NCBI GenBank assembly: GCA_014360645.1
Contig: JACIXD010000012.1
Location: 1 to 64,000 of the forward strand
Direction: 5' to 3'
Source of the DNA: Actinomycetota bacterium
Lineage (GTDB): Bacteria > Actinomycetota > Geothermincolia > Geothermincolales > RBG-13-55-18
DNA: 64,000 nucleotides
The number at the start of each line of letters is the position of its first letter. Position 1 is the first letter of the stretch. Below the pieces are notes generated by a model. It made no database searches, had not been told where the DNA came from, and saw nothing but the letters and a program-made list of their open reading frames with translations. This document shows positions 17,443 through 25,960 of this stretch, one piece after another. A program made the translations under genes and the position numbers.

Positions 17443-18130
17443 ATGAAGCCGACTTTCATCGAGGCGCGCGACCTGCCCGACGCCTGGTTTTTGGCGTTGT
17501 ACGGCCTCTTTGGGAAAGGAGACGCCCTCCCCGACGGAGTGCGTGAATACCGAGTGGAAAGAGGGAGCTATGCCGAGAGCCGCCGCAGAGAATACGAATT
17601 CGCCATCATTCACATACGCCACCCGGAGACACGGCCCCTAATTCCCGACATCCCCCCGGGAATGGGGCTCCCCCCTCCCACCGATATGGAGTACGTGTGC
17701 AATTACCCGGAAAAGCTATGTTCCAAACACTCGCGCGCGGAGAACGAGGACTACACTTACGGCGAATATCTTGAGGACCAGATAGCCGAAGTCGTCCGTA
17801 TATACCGTGAGGAAGGCTTTGGCACCAACCAGGCGTGCATGGCTGTATGTGACCCGCAGGCCATCTACCTCGAGGACCCGCCATGCCTACGCCAGATAGA
17901 CACCCGCATCTACCCTGAGGAAAGAAAACTCCACTTCACCGTTATATTTCCGCTCCTGGGACCTCTGGGGCGGCTTCCCGGCCAACTTGGCCGGCATCCA
18001 GCTCCTCAAGGAATACAAGGCATCCGAGATAGGTGTCCTGCCAGGCGAAACCCTGGCCCTCTCCAAGGGCCTTCATCTCTACGAGTTCGCTTGGAGCGTG
18101 GCCAAGCTGCGCCTAGGGAAAGACTGCTGA
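17443..18130 (+). pseudogene. Thymidylate-synthase-like protein, frameshifted
   Basis: From ATG 17443 the frame reads a TS-like protein (MKPTFIEARDLPDAW; NQACMAVCDP; DPPCLRQIDTRI, equivalent to the active-site Cys loop). It breaks at about 17950, where one extra C puts it out of frame. The continuation in the next frame is unmistakable (RSWDLWGGFPANLAGIQLL ... SKGLHLYEFAW) and stops at 18128-18130. The total length of 688 nt is 3n+1, consistent with a single inserted base. Corrected, it would be 229 residues, shorter than canonical ThyA and like TS-related proteins of unknown substrate. It may be a real pseudogene or an assembly error. Confidence 0.8.
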
Positions 18131-18228
18131 GCGCTACGGGGGCCTGGCAGCGCCTCATGCTATGGTTAATGTGGTGTGCCGCCGTGGAAACCGGCGACGG
18201 GAGCGGCTGGAACGCCGGGACGTGAACG

Positions 18229-20376
18229 ATGACAAACAACGCGAGTTACATATTGGGGTTTGCCCTGACCGTAGCGGGCGCGTGCCTGCTTTGGTTTTTG
18301 GGGGCCTCTGCCTACAAACGGCATCAAAAGCGCGCCTCCAACCGCATGCTGGCCCTGAGCTTCCTTTTCACCGGCCTTTGGCTGCTCTGCGGCTTCGTAG
18401 ACAAATTGTTCGACCCCCCCAACATCAATGTCACTCTGTGGTCTTTCCGGCTAGCGTACCTTTTCGGAAACACGGGGTTGCTATTCTCCTTCCTTTTCGT
18501 TTATACCCTGTCGCCGGAGGCCACGGTACGCCCCCGCATTCGCAACGTCTGCGTAACCCTTGGGGCGTTGAACGCGGTAACCGCCGTTTCCCCTTTGGGA
18601 GTTGCGGGCGTGGATGTCTCCGGTCCCAACTTGACCATGCTGCCAGGAAAGCTATTCCCCGTCATCGCCATGACCTTCCTGCTTTCCTCCGTTGCATGCG
18701 TAATAGAGGCGCACAGAAAAGCGCGCGCATATAGGGGCATCGACCGCGCCCGGGCCGAGGCGCTTCGCTGGTTCCTGTTCTTGATTCTCCTCATCATCGC
18801 CGTGTTTACATACTTGCTGCCCGCACTTACCGGCAACGGCGATTTCGTGTACGTCACTTTTTTCGCTGGGGCGTTCGTGCCCGTGTTCTTCTTTTACATC
18901 ATAGTTCGTTACCACCTATTGGAAATGCGGATAATCATTAGGAAAACGGGGCTTGGGCTGATTGCTGCGCTCCTCTTTTCTCTCCCAATCGCGGCTCTAT
19001 TCGCTCTTTTTCACTATCTACAGCCGAGCATCCCTATGATGGCCTTGACCACAACCGTCGTTTTGATGCCGCTGTTCACATTGGCGCCGCGCATCTGGGA
19101 GTGGCTGCGCACGCTTTCGGCGCGGCTGTTCTTCTCTGGATTGTATGACGCCGCCAAGCTGGAAAGCGAGGCGTCCAACGAATGGTTCAGAAAAAAAGAC
19201 CACGCTGAAGGCATACTTTCCGGGTTGGAGCGCGTGGTAGCCGCCCTGGGTTTGCGGTCAATAGAAGTGCGCACTTACCCGCAAGTGGTGGGTGAGAAAT
19301 CCTTGCGGCTCGGAGTCTTTCGAGATGACGCGCTCGAGATGAGGTATCGCAATGAATACTCGGATGCTGCGTTGGAATGGCTGGGCGAAGCAGAGCGCAT
19401 AGCTCACCTCACGGAAAAGCTGTGCAGAGAGGCGTCCTCAACAGAATCGAAAGAACTAGGCAAACAGCTGCGCGCAATGGGCGTTGCTGCGATTATCCCT
19501 TGTGATACGCCCAACCTCGCGGTGGGGTGGTTGCTCGTGGGGGAAAAAATCTCCGGGGAAGCGCTGAGCACCACCGACATGCGTTTCCTGGAACGGCTGT
19601 CCCAACGGCTTGCCCTGTACCTTGGCGACTACGCGATGTCCCTTGCCCTGCGTGCCAAGGTAGCGGAGCTAAAAGCGGCCAATATGTACAAGCAAGAAAT
19701 AATCATGCTCATGGCGCACGAATTCTGCACGCCCATCACCGTGGCCAACGGAATGACTCAGTTGCTGATGGGGGATGCTGCCCTCACAGAAGAAGACTGG
19801 CAAGCATGCCTTTCATGGCTGCAAGGGGCAGTGCAGCGACTCCAAGAGCTTGTCGACCAAGCGTTCCGAATCTCTGCCCACCAAGAAGGAGCACTGCATC
19901 CCACTAAACGGAGAATGGAGCTGCCGGCGCTGCTGAACCGCCTCTACGAGGCTTACCCGAAAAAGCAGAAACAACGGCTTAAATTCGATTTTCCTCCCGA
20001 TGGCAGTCCCGTGCTCACCGACGCAGAATACCTGTTCATCATCCTGAAGGCGGTCATCGACAACGCGCTCAACTTCAGCCAAAACGGCTCTCCTGTGAAC
20101 GTGCACGCCGCAGAAAAGGTCGGGGGCTTGGTCTTCACCGTGCAGGATTTCGGGGAAGGCATCCCCTCGGAGAAGCTCCCGACCATCTTTGACCCTTTTA
20201 CGCGGGCGCGGGAGCTTGACCATCACTCTAAAGGCGCGGGGCTCGGATTGTACATAGCGAAGCTGTATGCGGACCAACTCAACATAGACATACGCGTGGA
20301 ATCGCAGGTCGGGGAGGGCACAACCGTCACCGTATGGGTACCCTGCGCTCCAGCCGTTAAAAACTCTAACCGCTAA
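18229..20376 (+). CDS. Membrane sensor histidine kinase with 7TM-type input domain
   Basis: This 715-residue protein begins with about seven hydrophobic segments (residues ~5-260), a long 7TM-histidine-kinase-type sensor. A weakly conserved GAF-like middle (about 310-470) and then HisKA follow: LMAHEFCTPITVANG with the phospho-accepting His at about 497. The ATPase domain has DNALNFSQNG (N box), DFGEGIP (G1) and KGAGLGLYIAKLY (G2). It is complete and predicted active. No response regulator lies next to it, so it is an orphan. It overlaps the convergent downstream gene by 4 nt. The ligand is unknown. Confidence 0.9.
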   Translation: MTNNASYILGFALTVAGACLLWFLGASAYKRHQKRASNRMLALSFLFTGLWLLCGFVDKLFDPPNINVTLWSFRLAYLFGNTGLLFSFLFVYTLSPEATVRPRIRNVCVTLGALNAVTAVSPLGVAGVDVSGPNLTMLPGKLFPVIAMTFLLSSVACVIEAHRKARAYRGIDRARAEALRWFLFLILLIIAVFTYLLPALTGNGDFVYVTFFAGAFVPVFFFYIIVRYHLLEMRIIIRKTGLGLIAALLFSLPIAALFALFHYLQPSIPMMALTTTVVLMPLFTLAPRIWEWLRTLSARLFFSGLYDAAKLESEASNEWFRKKDHAEGILSGLERVVAALGLRSIEVRTYPQVVGEKSLRLGVFRDDALEMRYRNEYSDAALEWLGEAERIAHLTEKLCREASSTESKELGKQLRAMGVAAIIPCDTPNLAVGWLLVGEKISGEALSTTDMRFLERLSQRLALYLGDYAMSLALRAKVAELKAANMYKQEIIMLMAHEFCTPITVANGMTQLLMGDAALTEEDWQACLSWLQGAVQRLQELVDQAFRISAHQEGALHPTKRRMELPALLNRLYEAYPKKQKQRLKFDFPPDGSPVLTDAEYLFIILKAVIDNALNFSQNGSPVNVHAAEKVGGLVFTVQDFGEGIPSEKLPTIFDPFTRARELDHHSKGAGLGLYIAKLYADQLNIDIRVESQVGEGTTVTVWVPCAPAVKNSNR

Positions 20377-20948
20377 AACTCCCGTATAAGCGCGTAATAG
20401 TCCTGCGTGCCGACCACCTCCGGACGGAAGGGGGCTCCCATCTCCGCGGCGCAGCTGAAGACGTAATCCTTGAGCGCCTCCCTGGCGTCGGATACGTCTG
20501 ATACGTACACGTCGCAGAGGTCGGCAAGGGTCAGCAGAACCAGAGGGACGAACCACTTAAAGAACCCCATGCCACGAATCTCCGGGGAAAAATACGCCAC
20601 GGTGAGATAGAAAAGCCTTCCCGCGGCCGCGGCCTCCGGAAACCGACCGCAAAGAAAATCGGGGTTCACGTAGTTCACGCGCATCTTCTCCAGGCTATGC
20701 GTTCCCAACATCAACCCTATGGGACGGCCGTCCATTAGGGGAAGGATTTTAACGTGCTCCGGGTCAATCATGGCCTCGAAAAACTGCTGTAAGGTGTACA
20801 CGCGCTGCTCTTGGACGGCCTCTTTCATATCCAGGGCGGTCTCGTACATCTCCCATAAGGTAAGCCGGCACCGGTTGGGCACCTTGCTGAGCTCCGGATA
20901 GACTTCGTACCTATGACCGTCGATGTCTGCCACGAACTTCTTCCCCAA
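20373..20948 (-). CDS. Unknown protein, possibly GNAT-like acyltransferase
   Basis: This 191-residue protein is of unclear family. The centre reads like a GNAT core (KILPLMDGRPIGLMLG, a beta strand with bulge, then FYLTVAYFSPEIRGMGFFKWF, where RGMGFF could be the acetyl-CoA loop). It lies 13 nt downstream of the remains of an ornithine/diaminopimelate-type decarboxylase on the same strand, so the two probably formed a small amine or amino-acid operon. Its promoter and upstream partner are damaged, so expression is doubtful. Confidence 0.5.
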   Translation of the reverse strand: MGKKFVADIDGHRYEVYPELSKVPNRCRLTLWEMYETALDMKEAVQEQRVYTLQQFFEAMIDPEHVKILPLMDGRPIGLMLGTHSLEKMRVNYVNPDFLCGRFPEAAAAGRLFYLTVAYFSPEIRGMGFFKWFVPLVLLTLADLCDVYVSDVSDAREALKDYVFSCAAEMGAPFRPEVVGTQDYYALIREF

Positions 20949-20961
20949 TTCGTCCCGTTCT

Positions 20962-21720
20962 TCACGCGGTCTCTCTTCCGCTGCCCACGCATTCCTGCCA
21001 AAACCCAGGTTCGTCTCCTACTTTCGCCGTGACATAGAAGTTTGGTCGGGAAAATCCCATGAACTCCGTGGCGTAGACATCGGTGTACGCCCCGGTGGGG
21101 GAGAATATCAAGCGGTCCCAAACTCGGGTGTCGCCAAGCCTCGCTCCCTTTTGGATGGTATCGTCGGGGTCACAGGTCGGCCCGGCCAACACGTATTCCC
21201 TGACCGGCCCGGCTTCCCCCCGCGTGATGTTGCGCACGCGGTAGGACATGGTCAGCCCCGATTGAAAACCCTCAAATAATCCGTGCAGCGCCCCCACGTC
21301 CAGGTACAGCCCCCCGCGGGAAGCTCTACCGATGACCGACGCCACCAGGATTCCGGCATCCGCCACCAGAGCCTCCCCGGCTCCGCCATCAACTCCGTCC
21401 CCGGGGGGAACGCCTCCAGACAGCGCAAGACGTCCGCGCCGATGGCGTCTATGGCGGGCACCGGGCAATTATACGCTACCGGAAAGCCCCCGCCGATTTT
21501 AAGGCGGCGCAGCGGCAGCTCCTTCGCCTCGCCCCACACGCGCAACGTCAGTTCCAATGCACGAGCCCAGCGGTCCCATCCAGGCGCTGCGAACCGACAT
21601 GAAAGGCCGTCCCGCAAGGGTACAGCCCCAAGCGCTCCGCCGCGCGTAGGAGGTCCACCGCCTCATCGGGGGTCGCCCCAAACTTCTGGTTGAGAGAAAA
21701 CACGCTGTCCTCCCCAGGGA
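20962..21720 (-). pseudogene. Fold-type III PLP decarboxylase (ornithine/DAP type), truncated and frameshifted
   Basis: Three frames on the minus strand carry consecutive parts of an alanine-racemase-fold decarboxylase. KFGATPDEAVDLL ... FHVGSQ lies near 21690-21590, LKIGGGFPVAYN ... MAEPGR at 21510-21390, and LYLDVGALH ... VLAGPTCDPDDT ... FSPTGAYT (the C-terminal substrate-cysteine region) at 21315-21080. Two frameshifts (about 21575 and 21385) break it. The N-terminal third, with the PLP lysine, is absent because the gene ends abruptly at the tRNA fragment at 21721. Confidence 0.8.
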
Positions 21721-21765
21721 CTTACAAGCAGGAGGTCGTGGGTTCAAATCCCGCAACGCCCACCA
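21721..21765 (+). other. tRNA-Val(TAC) 3' fragment: probable island attachment site
   Basis: The 45 nt begin exactly at a tRNA anticodon loop (CTTACAA, anticodon TAC) and continue through the 3' anticodon stem (GCAGG), variable loop, T arm (GTGGGTTCAAATCCCGC) and acceptor end with CCA. The expected 5' half (CCTGC stem and earlier) is missing: the bases to the left belong to the broken decarboxylase. Identity starting in an anticodon loop is typical of tyrosine-integrase attachment sites. The intact tRNA would be at the other end of the island, to the left of the window. No integrase is seen here. Confidence 0.8.
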
Positions 21766-21773
21766 GATAACGC

Positions 21774-21795
21774 GGGGCCGCTTCGGCCCCTTTTT
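21774..21795 (+). terminator. Intrinsic terminator of the original tRNA-Val gene
   Basis: A 7-bp perfect stem, GGGGCCG (21774-21780) with CGGCCCC (21784-21790), a 3-nt loop and TTTTT immediately after. It lies 9 nt beyond the CCA of the tRNA fragment, so it is the native tRNA terminator on the chromosomal side of the junction. From here to the next gene at 22033 nothing else is evident. Confidence 0.85.
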
Positions 21796-22032
21796 ATATC
21801 GCCCCCTCGAGGACGACAAGCGGGGATAGGCCTTACGGATTCCTACGCTCTTTGGCCAGTAGGCCCAGGCCGGAGCGCGTTTCCTCCGCCCGGGTTTAAA
21901 TCGGGGGTTCATGGCGCGGTGATGCGCGCACGGCAGGAGGCCGTAAGGCCTATGCCCCGCATTGACCGGCCGGAAAAGGTCACCCTATGATGTTCTTGCA
22001 GGCAAAGAAGGTGATGTAAGGAGGCCGGAAGC

Positions 22033-22821
22033 ATGGACCAGTCCCCGGAGGAAAAAGCCGAGCTGCTCATGGGAAAGGCGGAGGCGCCGGAAACGCGCCT
22101 GGAGGCGGAGCTGGCCTTCCGCTACCTTTCCAGGTACCTGGAGCAGGAGATAAGGCGGACGGGGGAGCTCAACGTGCTCGACGTGGGGAGCGGGCTGGGT
22201 GAGGTGGCCCTGCGCTTCGCCGCCCTGGGACACAAGGTGACCATGCTGGAGCCGCAGGCGTGCCTGCTGCAGACGGCGGAGGAGAGGGCGCGGCTGCAGC
22301 TCCCCGACCGCGCCAGCTACATGCGCTTCCTCAACGAGCGCGTGGAGAACCTGGAGGGGTGCATCGAGGAGGATTTCGACCTCGTCATCTGCCACGAGAC
22401 CATCGAGTACGTCGACGACCCGCTGCGCGCCTTCAACGTCATCACCCGCGTGCTGCGCCCCCGGGGTACCCTCTCCCTGGTCTTCCTCAACCGTTACGGC
22501 CTGGTGATGCGCAAGGTCATCGCCGAGGGGAACATCCGGGAGGCCATGGACGCTTTCGACATCGACGAGTTCCCCACCCCCCTACACAGCGGGCGCGGAC
22601 ACCTCTACTCGGACGCCGAGCTCATCGCCCTCCTGGAACCGCTGGGATATGACATCGTGGAGCAGTACGGGCTTCTGGTCTTCTCGGAGTTCATCGATTG
22701 CTCGCTCTTCGAGGACGGCCAGTGTTTCAAGGGAATGTTGGAGCTGGAAGAGCGGGCGGGACAGGAGCCCCATCTCAAGGGCGTGGGCAAGTTCGTCCAG
22801 CTCATCTGCTCCAAATCCTGA
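22033..22821 (+). CDS. Class I SAM-dependent methyltransferase
   Basis: This 262-residue protein has motif I LNVLDVGSGLGEVALRFA (about residues 47-64) and the post-I acidic residue in VTMLEP, followed by DLVICHETIEYV (motif IV) and VLRPRGTLSLVF (motif VI). The overall pattern, including LHSGRGHLYSDAELIALLE, resembles CmoM-type tRNA wobble-uridine methyltransferases, but the substrate cannot be fixed. ATG 22033 follows AAGGAGGCCGGAAGC. It converges with the phosphoesterase gene, 8 nt apart. Confidence 0.85.
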   Translation: MDQSPEEKAELLMGKAEAPETRLEAELAFRYLSRYLEQEIRRTGELNVLDVGSGLGEVALRFAALGHKVTMLEPQACLLQTAEERARLQLPDRASYMRFLNERVENLEGCIEEDFDLVICHETIEYVDDPLRAFNVITRVLRPRGTLSLVFLNRYGLVMRKVIAEGNIREAMDAFDIDEFPTPLHSGRGHLYSDAELIALLEPLGYDIVEQYGLLVFSEFIDCSLFEDGQCFKGMLELEERAGQEPHLKGVGKFVQLICSKS

Positions 22822-22829
22822 AGGGCAGC

Positions 22830-24137
22830 TCAGCCCGTCTCCGGCGCATCGCCGCCCGCGGCGTCGCCGTCCCGCCGGACCCGGTCGATACGGCGCAGCG
22901 AGGCGTGGTATCCCCCCAGCCCACGGCGCACCACGGCATAGGTGAGGAGCTGCTGGTAGAGGCTCTCGTCCCTGAGGTCGCGCCAGCGCAGCTGCCGCCT
23001 GGTGCGGGTGAGGAAGAGCATGGGTATCCAGGTGCCGGTGTTCACGTAGTACTTCCCCTTTTTTCCTCCCAGCACCGGCTGCAGCTCGTTGGAGTAGTAG
23101 CGGTGGTCGTGCCCGAAGACCACCACGTCTATACCCTGATCGGAGAGGAGGAGGTCGCGCGCCGCCACCGAGAGGGCGTCCTCGCGCGTGGCCAGAGAAT
23201 CCAGCAGCAGCCCCTCCTGCTCGCGTGCCGGCTCCTCGTGCTCCTCCTCGGGGGGGAACTCCGCGCTCAGGCCCTCGGCGTCGTCGATGCCCATCAGCTC
23301 CACCTTACCGCGGCCGGAGAGCAGGTCCAGGAAACGCTTGCGCGTATATCCCCAGCTGTCCAGGCGCCCCTCGCGCTTGCGGCGCAGGAGCTCGCGGCTC
23401 TCGCGGAAGGGCGGGAAGCCTACCCGGGACATGAACCGCATGAGCTTGTAGCCGTAGGCGAGCTTGAACCACCAGCTCTCGTCCTGGATGCCCATGAAGA
23501 CCATGTTGGGGATGGGACGCACGTTGTTGATGAAGGGGTTGCGCTCGCTCATCATCCCGTTAGAAAAATATTCCAGGAAACAGTTTCCCCAGCTGCGCTC
23601 GAGGCGCAGCTCCCCCGTCTTGGGGTCGCGAAGGAAGGGGTGGGTGAAATGCTCGAAGACGCTGTCGGCATAGTACTGGTTGCCGTGCTCCACGTGCACG
23701 CTGCCGAAACGGTACACCCCGCTGGCCTCGAAATGAAAATGGTCGGAATCCGGACCGCCCAACACCTCCAGCAGACGGTCCCGCACCCGTGGCCAGAAGA
23801 GGTCGACGTCGTGGTTCCCGGGTACCACCACCACGCGGTGTCCCTTCTCCATGAAGCGCCGCAGGGCTTCGAAGCAGTGAGCGTGCGCCTCCAGCACGCG
23901 CTCCAGTTTGGAGAGGGACTCCCCCTCGGTGCACCCCATGCGCGAGAAAGGCCGGTGAGAGGGTTTTTCCAGGTTCACGGCCACGAAATCGATCCAGTCG
24001 CCGTTCAGGATCAGCTCGGCGCCGCGGCGCTTCGCCGCCGTGGTGAGGAAGGCGACGAAGGCCTCGTCCTGGTCGAAATCGTCCAGGTAATCGCCCGCTC
24101 CCAGGTGCAGGTCGCTGACTATGAACCTCGTCCTCAC
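22830..24137 (-). CDS. Metallophosphoesterase (calcineurin-like)
   Basis: This 435-residue protein has all the metal motifs in order: SDLHLG (residues ~8-13), NGDWIDF (~45), GNHDVDLF (~108), a central HVEHGN, and GHDHRYY (~345). A long insert of charged residues (EEEHEEPAREQEG) separates the core halves. The family includes UDP-2,3-diacylglucosamine hydrolase-like and other phosphodiesterases; the substrate is not deducible. There is no signal peptide. Confidence 0.88.
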   Translation of the reverse strand: MRTRFIVSDLHLGAGDYLDDFDQDEAFVAFLTTAAKRRGAELILNGDWIDFVAVNLEKPSHRPFSRMGCTEGESLSKLERVLEAHAHCFEALRRFMEKGHRVVVVPGNHDVDLFWPRVRDRLLEVLGGPDSDHFHFEASGVYRFGSVHVEHGNQYYADSVFEHFTHPFLRDPKTGELRLERSWGNCFLEYFSNGMMSERNPFINNVRPIPNMVFMGIQDESWWFKLAYGYKLMRFMSRVGFPPFRESRELLRRKREGRLDSWGYTRKRFLDLLSGRGKVELMGIDDAEGLSAEFPPEEEHEEPAREQEGLLLDSLATREDALSVAARDLLLSDQGIDVVVFGHDHRYYSNELQPVLGGKKGKYYVNTGTWIPMLFLTRTRRQLRWRDLRDESLYQQLLTYAVVRRGLGGYHASLRRIDRVRRDGDAAGGDAPETG

Positions 24138-24439
24138 CGCATCCCTCCGACTTTCCGTCTCCGCACCTGCCGCTCCCGGCGGTAAGACGGGCCGCCGGGA
24201 ACGCTTCGCGGCCGGTGGTTTGTTTCCCGCTCGTGTTTACCGGCCCAGACAATTATAACCGCACGCCGAGGGCATGGGCGGCCCCTCGCCGCGGCCAGCA
24301 AGTTGCGCGCGGACGCGCGGCGTCTCGCGGACGGCGCTTCGACCATGGCCTCTCTCAGGGGCACCTCGGCCAGCGGTATCCTTGCGATTCTTGTCGTCAA
24401 GACGTAAGTGTATCCACTCACCCGCCGAAGAGAAGGGCC
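24138..24439. other. 302-nt gap without a recognised feature
   Basis: This is the region between the ends of two minus-strand genes, upstream of the phosphoesterase start. The minus-strand frames here are GC-biased and have no ribosome site. I see no terminator or clear promoter. Confidence 0.5.
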
Positions 24440-25960
24440 TCAATCCGCGAGGTCCGCGTAGATCTCCGCGAAGCGCCTGTGGTGGGAGCGGAAGATGGAG
24501 AGAAGGCTGGGGTCGAAATGCTCCGGGACACTTCGCCCGTCTCCCTCCAGGATGATCTCCACCGCCCGCTCGTGGGGCAACCCTTCCTTGTAGGACCGCC
24601 GGCTGCGCAGGGCGTCGTACACGTCGCAGATGGCCACGATGCGCCCGGGGAGCGGGATCTCCTCGCCCTTCAGGCCGCGGGGATAGCCGGAGCCGTCCCA
24701 TTTCTCGTGATGTGTAAGGGCGATCTCCGACGCCACCGCCAGGCGCGGGTGGGTGCCGAGGATATGGGCGCCCGCCTCACAGTGGGTCTTCATGACCTCC
24801 CATTCCTCCGGCGTGAGCGCCCCGGGCTTGCGGATGATGTCGGGGTGGACATGGATCTTGCCCACGTCGTGCATCTGGGCGGAGTAACCGATGACCTCCG
24901 CCTCGCGGGACGGCAGTCCGAGCTCCGTGGCCAGGAAGGCCGCGTAGAGGTTGATGCGCAGGATGTGTTCCCCCGTGAGCTCGTCGTTGACCTCGGAGGC
25001 GCGAGCGAGGGCCTGGATGGTGTAGCGGAAGGCCTCCTCCGTCTCCTGCATGCGCAGGGAGAGCTCCTGGAAAAAAGAGGCATCGAGGAAGAAGGTCTTG
25101 AGCGCCTCGAGGTCGAAGTGGCTCACGGGTCCCGGATAGGCGGATGCCACCACCAGGCGACGCCCGTCGCTCACCCAGGCGGCGTCCCCACCCCCGCCTT
25201 CCGGCCTGTAGATGCCGCCCGCGAGGCCTTCCGCAAGCAGCGCGTCTCCCTCCGGGATACCCATGGCCTTGAGCACCGCGCTGGAATAGATGCGGTCCTG
25301 CTCCTCGAGGGTGTCCCCCTTGCTGGTGAAAAGGGTTCCCGTTATCCCCTGCGGGGGCGTGTTGAGGCCCAGGAAGATGCGTCTCGGACCGCGCTGATCC
25401 CCGGAGGTGGCCAGGAACGCCTGGGCCAGTTCGCGGTCGGTCTCCACGAAAAAGGGCTCGTATTCCTCGCTCCCCTTCAATAGGTTGGCGCTGAGGGCGG
25501 TGACGAAGGTCATGGAGCGATAGGCGCCCTCCAGGCCGTCGTGCATGGACTTGAGGCGCAGCAGGGAACGTACGCGCGCCAGCAGCTCCTGCCGGTCCAC
25601 CGGCTTGGTGAGGAAGTCGTCGGCTCCCGCCTCCAGGGCCTTTACGCGGTCGGCGGTGGAATCGAGGGCGGTGACCATGACCACGGGCACGAAGGCGGTG
25701 CGGGGATCCCCCTTGATGCGCCGGCACACCTCCACCCCGTCCACGTCCGGCATGAGGATGTCCAGCAGGACCAGGTCGACGGAGTGCTCCTCCATGGCGC
25801 GAAGCGCCGCCTTCCCGCCGTCCGCCCGCAGCACACGCCATCCCTCAGGCTCCAGCACCGCCTGCAGGAAATCGAGGTTGACCGGCTCGTCGTCCACGGC
25901 CAGCACCAGGGCTTCGCCCGGCCCCATGTCCCGCGGTCCGTCTTCATTCCGTTCTTTCAC
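24440..25960 (-). CDS. Response regulator with HD-GYP cyclic-di-GMP phosphodiesterase domain
   Basis: In this 506-residue protein the receiver domain (residues ~18-135) has AVDDEP, phospho-acceptor Asp67 in VLLDILMPD, and TKP at the end. Residues ~150-300 form an insert of unclear type, possibly related to the domain that often precedes HD-GYP in regulators. The HD-GYP domain (~330-500) carries MHDVGKI and HHEKWDGSGYP, both intact, so c-di-GMP hydrolysis is predicted. Its start overlaps the upstream histidine-kinase gene by 17 nt, so the two are translationally coupled and form a cognate pair. Confidence 0.93.
   Translation of the reverse strand: MKERNEDGPRDMGPGEALVLAVDDEPVNLDFLQAVLEPEGWRVLRADGGKAALRAMEEHSVDLVLLDILMPDVDGVEVCRRIKGDPRTAFVPVVMVTALDSTADRVKALEAGADDFLTKPVDRQELLARVRSLLRLKSMHDGLEGAYRSMTFVTALSANLLKGSEEYEPFFVETDRELAQAFLATSGDQRGPRRIFLGLNTPPQGITGTLFTSKGDTLEEQDRIYSSAVLKAMGIPEGDALLAEGLAGGIYRPEGGGGDAAWVSDGRRLVVASAYPGPVSHFDLEALKTFFLDASFFQELSLRMQETEEAFRYTIQALARASEVNDELTGEHILRINLYAAFLATELGLPSREAEVIGYSAQMHDVGKIHVHPDIIRKPGALTPEEWEVMKTHCEAGAHILGTHPRLAVASEIALTHHEKWDGSGYPRGLKGEEIPLPGRIVAICDVYDALRSRRSYKEGLPHERAVEIILEGDGRSVPEHFDPSLLSIFRSHHRRFAEIYADLAD

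Noticed and set aside
21499-21912. 137-codon minus-strand ORF over the tRNA fragment (with WWALRDLNPRP)
   Set aside because: This is the familiar spurious translation of the antisense strand of a tRNA T arm.
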